64,000 nucleotides of DNA, taken from Eubacterium sp. AF36-5BH. Its GTDB lineage: Bacteria; Bacillota; Clostridia; Lachnospirales; Lachnospiraceae. Made by a program: the position numbers and the translations under genes. The stretch lies in NCBI RefSeq assembly GCF_003460505.1, contig NZ_QTVG01000006.1:203541-267540 (forward strand), read 5' to 3'. Below are positions 44,342 to 54,700 of this stretch, in pieces (positions within the stretch are counted from its first letter, which is position 1; each line of letters begins with the position of its first letter). Below the pieces are notes generated by a model. That model saw only the letters and a list, made by a program, of their open reading frames with translations. It made no database searches and had not been told where the DNA came from.

Positions 44342-44355
44342 TTGAAACGTTTTAA
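44342..44355. promoter_or_regulatory. LacI-type operator-like site upstream of the GH94 gene
   Basis: TTGAAACGTTTTAA contains the perfect palindrome AAACGTTT at 44345-44352. CG-centred AACGTT palindromes are typical for LacI/GalR regulators, and one is encoded 3 kb upstream. Confidence 0.5.
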
Positions 44356-44563
44356 TTTTTGGAAAGATTATAAAAGAAAGTAAATAAAAGAATTGAAATT
44401 ATATCTTTTAGATTACCTAATACAAGTTCCTGCTAATTATATTTAAGAGCAAATAAAGGTATATAAAATAAATATGTAACAATTATAGTTTTTCCAAAAA
44501 CTAAAAATATAATGTAAAATATAAAAAGAAAATTTTCTAAAAATAATAAGCAAAAAAGACAAT

Positions 44564-44647
44564 CTGCAAAGATGCAGACTAAAACAACTATCTGCAAAAT
44601 ACAGAGTAAAGACAACAACCTGCAAAAATGCAGTTTCAAACAACCAT
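44564..44647. repeat. Three 28-bp spaced palindromic repeats before the GH94 gene
   Basis: CTGCAAAGATGCAG at 44564-44577, CTGCAAAATACAG at 44592-44604 and CTGCAAAAATGCAG at 44620-44633 start exactly 28 bases apart. Each is a small palindrome (CTGCA/TGCAG), and the 14-base spacers also resemble one another (ACAAC-containing). They lie 56-140 bases before the GH94 start, where a regulator array or an RNA hairpin series could act. Confidence 0.82.
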
Positions 44648-44703
44648 TTGAAAACTATTGAACAAAATCAATTTAAAATAAAAAGGAGAAAGGATTAGAT
44701 TTT

Positions 44704-47400
44704 ATGAGCGATTTAAAGTATTTGGACAAAAAAGGAACATTTACATTAGATGATCCTGATTTAACAAGTTACATGTACTTCCCACTTGCTAACGAAGCAG
44801 GTATGATGAGTGCAATCACACCGGATTTAGGAGGCGACATTAAGCTTGACCAAAACACATTTTTACTTGAACCGGTAAGTAGCGAAAACTTACACAACAA
44901 CAAGTCTTCAAGAAACTTCTGGGTTTATGTTGAAGGAAAGGGAGCTTGGTCTGTAACAGGCCGTTCAAGCAAACAGCAGGCAAAACTTTTTGAGGATGAC
45001 AAGGAAGACGTAAAACTTACAGCAGGTATTATGTGGCATCAGGTAGAAAGACAGTCACAGGAAATGGGCTTAAAAGCTGTAATGACAAGTTTTGTACCTG
45101 AAACAGAAGAAAAAGTAGAACTTACAAAGTTTGAAATTACAAACACATCTGATAAGGCACAGACAATTACATCAACAGTTGCAATCCCAATGTATGCACG
45201 TTCGGCGTCAAACATCAGAGATCACAGACACGTAACATCATTGCTTCATAGAACTTTTACAGTAAAAAACGGAATAATGATTTATCCAACTCTTACATTT
45301 GATGAAAGAGGACACAACAAAAACAAGATTTTCTATGGCGCATTAGCAAAAGAAGAAGTTAACGGAGAAATGGTTTCACCTGTAAGTTTTTGCCCTGTAA
45401 CAGAAGAGTTTATCGGGCGTGGAGGAAACTTCGAAAATCCATATTACGTTGTAAAAAATCAGCCATTACCATATAAGGCAGGCGAAGAAGTAGATGGATA
45501 CGAAACAGTGGCTGCAATAAGATTTGCTGACTGTACATTAGAGCCGGGCGAAACAAGAACTTATATTGTAGCTTTAGGCTATGGTGAATCAGAAGCAGAA
45601 ATCACAGAATTAAGCAAGAAATATTTAATAAAGAAGCATTTTGACAAATATTTAGAAGAAACAAAAGAATTTTGGCAGGAAAAAATCAACGTAAGTTACA
45701 ATTCTGCTGATTCAGATTTCGATAACTGGATGCACTGGGTTAATTTCCAGCCAATGCTTAGAAGAATTTACGGTTGCTCATTTTTACCGCACCATGATTA
45801 CGGAAAAGGTGGTAGAGGCTGGAGAGATTTATGGCAGGATTGCCTTGCACTTCTTATTATGGAACCTGAAAAAGTTAGAGAAATGTTAATAGACAACTTT
45901 GGCGGTGTAAGATTTGACGGTACAAATGCAACTATCATTGGTTCAAAACAGGGTGAGTTCATAGCAGACAGAAACAACATTGTAAGAGTTTGGATGGACC
46001 ATGGTGCCTGGCCATATCTTACAACAAGATTATATATGCAGCAGACAGGAGATATTGAATTCCTTACAGAAGCCAATACATATTTCAAAGACGCACAGAT
46101 TTGTCGTGGTGAAAAACGTGATGACCGTTGGAATGACACAATAGGAAATAAGCAGATGACAGAAGACGCACTTCCATACGAAGGAACTGTTTTAGAACAT
46201 TTACTTATTCAGCATTTAACATCATTCTACGATGTTGGCGAGCATAATCATATAAGACTTCGCGGAGCAGACTGGAACGACGGTCTTGACATGGCAGAAG
46301 AGCGTGGAGAAAGCGTTGCTTTTACAGCTCTTTACGGCGGTAACTTGAAGAATCTTGCGCAGGATATTAAGGATTACAGTGACAAAACAGGAAAAGATAC
46401 AGTAAGCATAGCAAAAGAAATTTTGGTGCTCTTAGAAGCAGATAGCAGCATTTATGACAGCATTGGCGAAAAGAATGCTTTACTTGAAAAATACTGTGAT
46501 GAAGTTGGTCACATTATTTCAGGAGAAAAAACAGAAGTTAAGTGCGACTGGTTAGCCGATAAATTAACAGAAATGTCAAACTGGATTACAGACCACATTA
46601 GAAACACAGAATGGACTTCTGACAAGGAAGGAAATTCATGGTTTAACGGTTACTATGACAACAGCGGAAAAGCTGTAGAAGGTGACTTTGAAAGTGGAGT
46701 AAGAATGATGCTTACAGGTCAGGTATTTACAGTAATGTCAGGTGTTGCCACAGACGAACAGGTAGCAGAAATCGCAAAAGCTGCTGACAAATATCTTTAC
46801 GATGAAGCAATTGGCGGTTACAGACTTAACACTGATTTCAAGGAAGTAAAAACAGATATGGGTAGATTATTTGGATTTGCTTTTGGTCACAAAGAAAACG
46901 GTGCAGTATTCTCACACATGGCTGTTATGTATGCAAATGCATTATATAGCAGAGGTTTTGCAAAAGAAGGTTACAAAGTAATCAACACATTGTACAAGCA
47001 TTGCGCAGATTACCACAAGAGTAACATTTATCCTGGTGTGCCTGAATATGTAAATCAGAGAGGACAGGGAATGTACCATTACTTAACAGGTGCAGCAAGC
47101 TGGTTACTTCTTACAGTATTAAATGAAATGTACGGAATTAAAGGTGAACTTGGTGCCTTGAAACTTGCTCCAAAGCTTTTAGCTGAACAGTTCTCAAACG
47201 GAATGGCAAGTGCCACATGTATGTTCAGAGGTGCAAACATTACAGTAACATACCAGAATCCATTTGGTTTAGAAGCAGGAGAATACACAGTAAAAGAAAT
47301 CTACATTGACGGTGATTTATACGGAAACACAGACACAATTGCAAAAGAAGATGTAGACAAACTTGGTGACAAGAGCCAAATTACAGCAATTTTAGGTTAG
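44704..47400 (+). CDS. GH94 disaccharide phosphorylase, probable laminaribiose phosphorylase
   Basis: A cytoplasmic GH94 enzyme of 898 residues. The middle (alpha/alpha)6 barrel carries GKGGRGWRDLWQDCLALL, IVRVWMDHGAWPYLTTR and LRGADWNDGLDMAEERGE, whose Asp pair (523 and 526) includes the general acid; the C-terminal GMYHYLTGAASWLLLTV segment supplies the phosphate site. Length near 900 and the sequence of the N-terminal beta-sandwich match laminaribiose-phosphorylase-type GH94 rather than the shorter cellobiose phosphorylases (about 800). With GH161, GH16 and GH17 beside it, beta-1,3-linked disaccharide is the likely substrate: laminaribiose plus phosphate gives glucose 1-phosphate and glucose. 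Specificity cannot be proven from motifs. Confidence 0.8.
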   Translation: MSDLKYLDKKGTFTLDDPDLTSYMYFPLANEAGMMSAITPDLGGDIKLDQNTFLLEPVSSENLHNNKSSRNFWVYVEGKGAWSVTGRSSKQQAKLFEDDKEDVKLTAGIMWHQVERQSQEMGLKAVMTSFVPETEEKVELTKFEITNTSDKAQTITSTVAIPMYARSASNIRDHRHVTSLLHRTFTVKNGIMIYPTLTFDERGHNKNKIFYGALAKEEVNGEMVSPVSFCPVTEEFIGRGGNFENPYYVVKNQPLPYKAGEEVDGYETVAAIRFADCTLEPGETRTYIVALGYGESEAEITELSKKYLIKKHFDKYLEETKEFWQEKINVSYNSADSDFDNWMHWVNFQPMLRRIYGCSFLPHHDYGKGGRGWRDLWQDCLALLIMEPEKVREMLIDNFGGVRFDGTNATIIGSKQGEFIADRNNIVRVWMDHGAWPYLTTRLYMQQTGDIEFLTEANTYFKDAQICRGEKRDDRWNDTIGNKQMTEDALPYEGTVLEHLLIQHLTSFYDVGEHNHIRLRGADWNDGLDMAEERGESVAFTALYGGNLKNLAQDIKDYSDKTGKDTVSIAKEILVLLEADSSIYDSIGEKNALLEKYCDEVGHIISGEKTEVKCDWLADKLTEMSNWITDHIRNTEWTSDKEGNSWFNGYYDNSGKAVEGDFESGVRMMLTGQVFTVMSGVATDEQVAEIAKAADKYLYDEAIGGYRLNTDFKEVKTDMGRLFGFAFGHKENGAVFSHMAVMYANALYSRGFAKEGYKVINTLYKHCADYHKSNIYPGVPEYVNQRGQGMYHYLTGAASWLLLTVLNEMYGIKGELGALKLAPKLLAEQFSNGMASATCMFRGANITVTYQNPFGLEAGEYTVKEIYIDGDLYGNTDTIAKEDVDKLGDKSQITAILG

Positions 47401-47411
47401 ATGTTGAATAT

Positions 47412-47552
47412 ATTCCAACGATGGAAAAATATTATCGAAAGCACGCTCCCGCTGCGTTTCGCTCGTAGCGGTTCTACAAAGCCGACTTCGCTGCCTTTGT
47501 GAACCAACGGCTTCACAACACTTTCTTATAATATTTTTTCCACGTTGGAATT
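47412..47552. repeat. GC-rich structured inverted-repeat element
   Basis: Outer arms of about 24 bp (47412-47435 and 47529-47552; both begin or end with ATTCCAACG-type sequence) are imperfect with small bulges. Between them lie three inner hairpins: CCGCTGCG pairing with CGTAGCGG, ACAAAG with CTTTGT, and GTGAA-CC with GG-TTCAC. The interior is far more GC-rich than the surrounding DNA. It resembles a small non-autonomous mobile element (MITE-like) or a structured RNA rather than a simple terminator. Confidence 0.7.
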
Positions 47553-47613
47553 ATAAAATACCAGATAAAATAGTTGTAGTACGGATAAATAATAGTATAA
47601 AAGGAGAAAATAA

Positions 47614-48516
47614 ATGTTTGATTGGGGTAGAGCAATATGTTATTCAGGATATAGAGAAGGTCAAAGTCCAAAAGACTGCACCTATCCAACATATGATCAA
47701 ATAGTAGAGGACCTAAAAATTTTAGATGAAATGGGATTTAAATACATTAGAATGTATGATCCAATTAGTTATGCTGAAATGACATGTCAGGTAATTCGAG
47801 ATTTAGGACTTGATATGAAGGTAATGTTAGGACCGGATTTAATTTCAGAAGTAAATAATCCGGGATGTCCATGGTTAAAAGAAACTTACACAGATGCGGA
47901 ACTTGTTAATAGAGCAAAAAGAAATGATAATAACATTGAAAAATTAATTGAAATTGCTAATAACTACTCTGATGTTATTAACGCTGTTTCAGTTGGAAAC
48001 GAAAATACACCAAAATGGGGTGCTAACAATGTGCCTGTAGAACGTTTAATTAAGTTTGCAGACAGATTAAGAGAAGGAACAGGTAAACCGGTTACTTTTA
48101 ATGAAGGCGCTTTTGAGTGGGTTGAATTAGAAGAACTTGCAAAGCATCTTGATATTATCAGTGTTCATTCTTATCCATTATGGTATGGAAATACAGTTGA
48201 AGAAGCTTTGGAAGTAAATAAAACATGGTACAAAAAAATTAAGGAAATGTACCCGGACAAATTTGTGCTGTTCTCAGAAGTAGGCTGGGCAACAGACTGC
48301 GCTGACTTTAAACAAATGAAAGAAGGTCAGGCAAACGAAGAAAACCAGAAAAGGTATTATGACGAGTTTTGGGATTGGACAGACAAAGAACAAATAATTG
48401 CTTACATGTTTGAAGCTTTTGATGAACCATGGAAGGGCGGAAGCAGACCAAACGAAGCAGAAAAAAACTGGGGGATTTATAGAGTGGATAGAACTCCTAA
48501 GCTAATGGTAAGATAA
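47614..48516 (+). CDS. GH17 beta-1,3-glucosidase/glucanase, cytoplasmic
   Basis: A 300-residue TIM-barrel enzyme of glycoside hydrolase family 17. The acid/base is Glu130 in SVGNENTPKWG and the nucleophile Glu222 in LFSEVGWATD, both with the classic family context. It begins MFDWGRAICYSGYREGQSP with no signal peptide, so it acts inside the cell, unusual for a beta-1,3-glucanase. It may trim imported oligosaccharides or branched ends that block the phosphorylases, or transfer glycosyl groups. The ATG at 47614 follows AAAAGGAG. A terminator follows. Confidence 0.87.
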   Translation: MFDWGRAICYSGYREGQSPKDCTYPTYDQIVEDLKILDEMGFKYIRMYDPISYAEMTCQVIRDLGLDMKVMLGPDLISEVNNPGCPWLKETYTDAELVNRAKRNDNNIEKLIEIANNYSDVINAVSVGNENTPKWGANNVPVERLIKFADRLREGTGKPVTFNEGAFEWVELEELAKHLDIISVHSYPLWYGNTVEEALEVNKTWYKKIKEMYPDKFVLFSEVGWATDCADFKQMKEGQANEENQKRYYDEFWDWTDKEQIIAYMFEAFDEPWKGGSRPNEAEKNWGIYRVDRTPKLMVR

Positions 48517-48588
48517 TAATATGTTTTTTGATATAAATTTTAAGGATTAAAAATTGAATAAAAGTATTTTTATTGTGTAAAATTACTA

Positions 48589-48627
48589 AAAAAGAAGTGG
48601 TGGTTGCGTTGACTACGACTTCTTTTT
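48589..48627 (+). terminator. Terminator at the end of the glucan locus
   Basis: AAAAAGAAGT (48589-48598) pairs with ACTTCTTTTT (48618-48627), with a loop of 19 bases and its own T-rich right arm. Confidence 0.8.
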
Positions 48628-48680
48628 AGTTTATATTAACAAAATATTGCTTTGTATAAGTTGCATAAAAAAAGAGAAAT

Positions 48681-48777
48681 AAAAGCGTTTTCTTTAGTGC
48701 AATTTGTTGTTTGAAAGGTGGAAATATGGTAAAATATAAATCAATCAAAGAGTGGAACTTTGAGATGAGAAAACGTT
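48681..48777 (+). promoter_or_regulatory. Promoter and operator-like sites of the adhesin gene
   Basis: TTGTTT at 48707-48712, a 17-base spacer and TAAAAT at 48730-48735 make a fair promoter. AAAAGCGTTTTC (48681-48692) lies upstream, and AAAACGTT (48770-48777) in the leader carries a perfect AACGTT palindrome. Both resemble LacI/CcpA-family sites, which would tie this gene to the glucan regulator or to carbon control. Confidence 0.45.
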
Positions 48778-48798
48778 AATCGAAAGGAGAAAGATTAT

Positions 48799-51573
48799 AT
48801 GAGAAAGTTTAAAGGACTAAAAAAAGCAACAGCTATTACTTGTGCATTGTCTATGGTCGTAGCTGGCTTGCCAATGAGTTCACCGGTTTTTGCAGCAACA
48901 GATGAGCAGAAGGCTATGGTGGCAGATGCAACAAAGAACCTTGCATTAAGTAAGACTACAAGCTTATTTCCAGAATGTGCAGAAGGGGCTCAAGCAAACT
49001 TAAATGATGGAAAGTTAAAAGCAGATGTAACAGGAGATGCACATTGTGCATTAAGTAAGAAAGGATGGGGCTATACTGGTGAAAGTTATGCAGTAATAGA
49101 TTTAGGTGATTATTATGATGCATCAACTATTGAACAGGTATTAGTACAGTATAAGGATGCTGCAGCTAATGACACATGTATTACAAGAGGTTATGAAATT
49201 CAGTTCTCATCTGATAATGCTACTTGGAATACTGTTGCAAGTGCAGGAGAAGATGTGACATTTGACAAGGATAATTGTACGGTTAATGATATTAGTACAA
49301 CTGGTGCAGTTAGATATGTTAGAGCATATTATCCTAAGACTGCAGATTACGGAATCCAGATTACAGAAATTGCAGTTTTAGATACAAATGGGGACGCAAA
49401 AACAGTAGAGGTTTCACATTGTGAAAATGCAGCAGGTGTTACTGTTAAATCAGAAGATTACAATCAGATTACATATAACATAACCGCAGGAGAAAATCAG
49501 GCAGATTATAAGTATATGGTATATGATGATAATGTACTTGTAGGTAATCAGGTTGAAGCAGGAAAGGACTATAAGATAGATGGTGTTTCAGCAGGAATTC
49601 ACAAACTTAAAGTTGTTTCTTCATATAATGGAACAACATCAGAAGGAATTGATAGTGAAGAAGTTACTGTAAAAGATTCTTCTGAATTATACACATCACC
49701 TAGAAATATTGTAAACAAGAACAATAATGCAGATGTTTCAATAACAGATATAAGTTCATATTATAGCGATGAATATGCTGAATCAGCAGTTAATATGATT
49801 GATGGTTTGTTAACAGCAGGAGAAGAAAAAAATGTTGCATTTAGAACTGGAAAAACATCACCACAAAGTTTTGTTATTGATTTAGGAAGAGAATATAAGA
49901 CAGCTGAATTAGACAGATTTATGATTGCATATACTAATCCAAGAACATATGCAAAGAAATATTCTATTGAGTTATCAGATGATGGCGCAGAGTATAAAGA
50001 GGTTGCATCAGGAGATTCATTAATTTGTGGAACAGATGGTGTTCAACCGGCTTATAGCAATGCTGTTAAGTTAGATAAATTATCAAATTATGAAGCGGAA
50101 AATGTAAGATATGTAAAAGTAACACTTTCAGAAGGAGCAGTTAATTACGGCTACGTTATCAATGAAATTGCAATCGTAGCAAATACGGATACTCCTACAT
50201 ATACCACAACAGTTGATATTGATGCACCAGCAGATTTGAAAGCAGAATCAACTAAATACGGTGTTATAGATTATGAAATCGTGGCAGGTGAAGGTCAGGA
50301 AGATTATGAATACAATGTTTACGTAGATGGTAAACTTGCAGCAGAGAAAGTAAAAGCTGGAAAGGGTCAGTTAACAGGAGTTACAGACGGTACTCATAAT
50401 ATTAGTGTTAAGACTGTAAAAGATGGCTCATTATCAAAAGCAGTTACAAAAACAGTTGTAGTTCCACTTGATATTGTAGAAGATGGCACAAACTTAGTAA
50501 ATGAAAATACTAAATGGACTCTTAACAATGAATCAGACAATTGGTCAGATAATCCATGTGGAACAGGAACATCACTAGCAACAGGAAGTGTTGTTGCCGG
50601 AGGAAACTGGTATTCATTAATGGCGCATACAACACTTGTCTTTGAACAGGGAAAAGTATATACAGTTAAGTTTACAATCAAATCAAATGTTAAGAAACAG
50701 TTCTTAGTTGCAACAAATACAAATGGAGATAAATTCTTAGCAAGTTCTGCAACAGCTACTTGGACAGGAAATGATGAAGAAGGATATACATGTGATTATT
50801 CAGCAGAGTTTGAGTGGACAGCAGCAACTTCAAAACAGAACTTTATAATTGCATTAGGACAGTTAACAACTGAAAAGGATGGAGATAGAGGAATTAAAGA
50901 AAATGATTCTATTGCAGCAGGTGATAGCATCAATGTATCAGTTACTGATATAAGTGTTGTTGGTAAGACAAAGCAGGTTGAATCTTCAGATACAACAACA
51001 TCAACAACAACACCAAGTGCAACAACAAATCCAAGTGTAACAACACCAGATGCATCATCAGCAGATGTATCAACACCGGATGTATCAACACCAGATGTAT
51101 CAACACCAGATGCATCAACACCAGATGCATCAACACCAGATGTATCAACGCCAGATGCATCAACACCAGATGCATCAACGCCAGACACATCAACTTCAGA
51201 TGAAACAACAACACCTAAGGTAACAACAGTTAAACCAACAACAGCTAAGCCAACAACAGCTAAGCCAACAGTTAAGCCAACAACAAAGAAAGCTTCTCTT
51301 AAGAGTACAAAGGTTACTAAGAAGGTTTCAAAGAAACTTAGCTCAAAGAAGGTTAAATTAACATTTAAGAAAGTTAAAGGCGCTAAGAAATATGACATTC
51401 AGGTTTCAACAAGTAAGAAGTTCAAAAAAGTACTTTACAAGAAGACTGTTAAGAAAACAAAAGTAACTCTTTCAAGCAAGAAGTTAAAGGGCAAGAAGAA
51501 ATTATATGTTAGAGTAAAGGCAGTTGGAGCTAAGAAGTGGTCTAAGCCGGTTAAGATTAAAATTAAAAAGTAG
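48799..51573 (+). CDS. Secreted multi-domain adhesin with two F5/8 type C domains
   Basis: A 924-residue exported protein. The signal peptide ends near SSPVFAAT. Residues about 45-198 and 300-472 are F5/8 type C (discoidin/CBM32) domains, recognised by YAVIDLGDYYDAS with FSSDNATWNTV, and FVIDLGREYKTAE with LSDDGAEYKEV. Fibronectin-like modules follow each (about 200-290 and 475-560). A CBM4/9-like sandwich covers 565-725. A repeat linker of Thr-Pro-Asp-Ala/Val-Ser and Thr-Lys-Pro units spans 730-830. The last 95 residues are the Lys-rich fibronectin-like C-terminal domain found in three other genes here. It likely binds glycans at the cell surface. No LPxTG tail exists, so the basic domain may hold it to acidic wall polymers. 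Confidence 0.83.
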   Translation: MRKFKGLKKATAITCALSMVVAGLPMSSPVFAATDEQKAMVADATKNLALSKTTSLFPECAEGAQANLNDGKLKADVTGDAHCALSKKGWGYTGESYAVIDLGDYYDASTIEQVLVQYKDAAANDTCITRGYEIQFSSDNATWNTVASAGEDVTFDKDNCTVNDISTTGAVRYVRAYYPKTADYGIQITEIAVLDTNGDAKTVEVSHCENAAGVTVKSEDYNQITYNITAGENQADYKYMVYDDNVLVGNQVEAGKDYKIDGVSAGIHKLKVVSSYNGTTSEGIDSEEVTVKDSSELYTSPRNIVNKNNNADVSITDISSYYSDEYAESAVNMIDGLLTAGEEKNVAFRTGKTSPQSFVIDLGREYKTAELDRFMIAYTNPRTYAKKYSIELSDDGAEYKEVASGDSLICGTDGVQPAYSNAVKLDKLSNYEAENVRYVKVTLSEGAVNYGYVINEIAIVANTDTPTYTTTVDIDAPADLKAESTKYGVIDYEIVAGEGQEDYEYNVYVDGKLAAEKVKAGKGQLTGVTDGTHNISVKTVKDGSLSKAVTKTVVVPLDIVEDGTNLVNENTKWTLNNESDNWSDNPCGTGTSLATGSVVAGGNWYSLMAHTTLVFEQGKVYTVKFTIKSNVKKQFLVATNTNGDKFLASSATATWTGNDEEGYTCDYSAEFEWTAATSKQNFIIALGQLTTEKDGDRGIKENDSIAAGDSINVSVTDISVVGKTKQVESSDTTTSTTTPSATTNPSVTTPDASSADVSTPDVSTPDVSTPDASTPDASTPDVSTPDASTPDASTPDTSTSDETTTPKVTTVKPTTAKPTTAKPTVKPTTKKASLKSTKVTKKVSKKLSSKKVKLTFKKVKGAKKYDIQVSTSKKFKKVLYKKTVKKTKVTLSSKKLKGKKKLYVRVKAVGAKKWSKPVKIKIKK
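51046..51197 (+). repeat. 15-bp coding repeats in the adhesin linker
   Basis: About ten copies of a 15-bp unit of the type ACACCAGATGCATCA or ACACCAGATGTATCA, encoding TPDAS or TPDVS. Nearly the same array recurs at 63835-63915 in the last gene of the window. Confidence 0.9.
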
Positions 51574-51596
51574 TTTAAAATAATAAAAACATTTTT

Positions 51597-51628
51597 AAGA
51601 GGATAGTCATAATGCTATCCTCTTTTTT
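51597..51628 (+). terminator. Terminator after the adhesin gene
   Basis: A perfect 10-bp stem AAGAGGATAG (51597-51606) with CTATCCTCTT (51615-51624), an eight-base loop and a T run. Confidence 0.92.
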
Positions 51629-51664
51629 CGTAAATTGCCCCTATTAATTAATAGGAATCAATGC

Positions 51665-51670
51665 TATAAT
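51665..51670 (+). promoter_or_regulatory. Possible -10 box of the phosphatase/kinase operon
   Basis: A perfect TATAAT lies 93 bases before ATG 51763 and directly after the previous terminator. No good -35 stands at standard spacing; TATTAA at 51642-51647 is the best, so another sigma factor or an activator is possible. Confidence 0.35.
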
Positions 51671-51762
51671 CGTAAAGTATCATTTGCCAAAAAATGTATA
51701 AAAATGGGCTAAAAATACGAAAATGACAAATGAAAACATTTAACAAAGAGGAGGGAAAACAC

Positions 51763-54700
51763 ATGTTAAAAAAAGCAGTTAAGAAATTTTTATCTGTGGT
51801 GCTTGCAACAGCAATGGTAGTGAGCAGTATAACTGTTTACGGTGCAAGTGTTAAAGTGCCGGAAGACAGAGTGCTAACATCTGTAAAGGAATATAGTATA
51901 GCACCTGGAATTAAAGAGAAACACATTACAACAGTAGATAAGGATGGAAATAATCAGGTTCAGGCCTATATGGCAGAAATTGATTTGAAAACATCTAGTG
52001 TTGGAATGATGGCTGGTTATAAGAACTATGATAAGACTGGTAAATGGGGCATGCAGACAGTTCGAGATCAGGCGAAAGCAGCAGAAAAAGCAACAGGAAA
52101 AACAATCGTAGCAGCAATTAATGGTGACTATTTTGATATGGGAACAGGTCAGCCATGGGGTTCATTAGTTATGGGTGGAGATATTGTTCAGACTCAGAAT
52201 GATCATCCATACTTTGCAATAATGAAAGATGGAACAGCTGATTGTAGAGAAGCATATGAACCTTTAGATGATGTAGTTGAAGCTATCGGTTCACCATTCT
52301 TTCTTGTAAAAGATGGAAAAGCTTTAGAAGAATTAGCAGCGGATCCTTATGCAATGCCAAGATGTGCAGTAGGTATTAAGGCAGACGGTTCAGTTATCAT
52401 ATATGAAGCGGATGGTAGACAGGCACCAAAGTCATGTGGTCAGTCACTTTATGAAACTGCAAAACAAATGGAAGCTATGGGGTGTGTTGAAGCATTATAT
52501 TTAGATGGTGGTGGTTCAGCTACATTTGCAACAAAAACAGAAGGAACAGATTCATTAGAAGTAAAGAATAGCCCATCTGATGGAACAGAAAGAAAGGTTT
52601 CTTCATCATTATTCATTTATTCAGATGCAAAAGCAGATGGTGAATTTGATCATGCAACAATCTCACCTTTAGAGGAAGTATATACACCAGGTTCAACTGT
52701 ACAGTTTGAAGCAACAGGTGTTGACAGTGCAGGTGGAAAGGCAGATTTACCTAAAGAAGCAACTTTTGTATTAAAAGATGATAGCTTTGGTAAAATTGAT
52801 GGAACAACAGGTCAATTTGTTTCTAATGGAACAGAAGGAACTGTAGAAGTACAGTTAAAGTCAGGAGATAATGTTGTTGGTAGCACAACAATTGAAGTAA
52901 GAAAACCGGACAGCATTACATTCGTAAATGATGAAGTAAACCTTGGTTTTGAAGAAGAAACAGATTTAGGTTTAACTGTTAAGTGGAACAACAGACAGGT
53001 TAATTATGCAGATGGTGATTTTATTTGGACAACTGAAAATGTAACAGATGCTAACAAACAGCCTAGTGATTCATCAATTGGTACATTTAAGGATAATAAA
53101 TTTACATCATCAGACGGAAATACTTTATATGGAACTATCAGATGTAAGTACAAAGATAGCGACATCCAGGCAACAATTAATGTTGTTGTAGGATTACAGC
53201 CAACAGTTGTATATGACTTTGAAGACCATACAATGGAAGATGGAACAGTAATTCCTGCAGCAGACTGGTATTCAACAGCAGCAGACAAGAAAGAACCAAA
53301 CGCCGGATTTAAGACAATGAATTATGGCAGAGGTGGTAACGAGTCTACAGAAGTTGTTGATATTGCAAGTGGTGAGCCTGTAAGATTTGGTAATCATTCG
53401 CTTAAATTAAACTATGACTTCTCACAGTGTGGAGCTGTTACAGAAGGTGCATGCGTAGGTCTTGAAAATCCATCAGGAGACATACCTGGAACACCAACAG
53501 GAATTGGTATGTATGTATATGCACCGGAAGGAATACCAAACTTCTGGTTGAGAATTCAGCTATATGATGCTAACGGAACAGTTCTTAACTTGAACTTTAC
53601 AGAAGAAGCAAAATTGGATGAACATAAACTTGGTGGTTTCGATTGGACAGGTTGGAAATATGTAGAAGCCAGTTTAAAGGATTATCAGGCACCATACAAA
53701 TTCCTTGGAAACAATATGATTAGACTTATGTTCGTAAACGGAACAGGTATGGGTAAATACGACAAGGATGGAAATGAAATTCAGCCGAGCGACCGTAAGG
53801 GAGCAATCTATATTGACAACATCCAGTTCGTATATGGAGCGAATACTGATGATATAGACAATCCAAGTATTGATACAATTTCAGCCAACGGAACTGAATT
53901 AAATGATGATGCAGTGCTTGACACAAACAATGTAACATTCACAGCAAGAGCATCAGACTTACAAAACAAATACACATCAGGTGTAGATTTTACAACAGCA
54001 AACGTATGGTTAGATGGTGTTAATCTTACAAATGGCGGTAGTATGCATACTGACGTAAGTAAGGATGAAATCTCATTAAATAACCAGAAACTTGCAAACG
54101 GAAAGCATACTATCAAATTCTCTGTCAGAGACAAGTTTGGTAACGAAGCGTCAAAGACAAAGACTTTTGAAGTGAAAAATAAAGATGACAATACAGTTAC
54201 AATTAATGCTACTTCACAGGGAGAAGCAAATATTGGTGACGAGGCGAACATCGACTTTACAGCAAGTGATGCAAGTAAAGTTAATGAATTAACAGCAACA
54301 GTTAAATTAGCAAAAGGTTATTCTGATTATTCAGTAAGTTATGCTGAAGGCTTTGAACAGGCAAAAGAACCTGAATATAACAAAGCAGACAATCAGGTAA
54401 CAATCTATGCTAAGAAAAAAGCAAGTGAAACAAGTAATCAGATTGCAACTTATGCAGATACAGCAAACGAAGACTCAAATAAGATTGCAACATTATCTGT
54501 AAAGATTCCATTAGATGTAAGCGACGGAAGCAAATTCTCATATTCAATTCCTAGCGCAACATATAAGATTGCAGCAGGTGACGGTGAAGAAACATATACA
54601 TTCGTACAGGATACAGAATATACAGATATTGGAGATTACTACACAATTTCTTTCAGTGACTTAATTGAAGGAATGGACATTACAATGTCAGTTAAAGACA

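Larger units (their letters stand above)
44212..44703. other. Long intergenic region between the two phosphorylase genes
   Basis: 492 bases without a gene. It holds a 9-bp hairpin (GGATGAGAA at 44253-44261 with TTCTCATCC at 44271-44279), the AACGTT operator-like site, three 28-bp palindromic repeats, and the ribosome binding site AAGGAG before the GH94 gene. The hairpin has no T run. Confidence 0.5.

Noticed and set aside
44704..47400. Calling the GH94 enzyme a cellobiose phosphorylase
   Set aside because: The length near 900 residues and the beta-1,3-glucan gene context fit laminaribiose phosphorylase better; the final call needs an assay.
50796..51398. 200-codon open frame on the minus strand across the adhesin linker
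   Set aside because: It is an effect of the 15-bp in-frame repeats, which keep the opposite strand open; there is no ribosome binding site, and the plus-strand gene is well supported.
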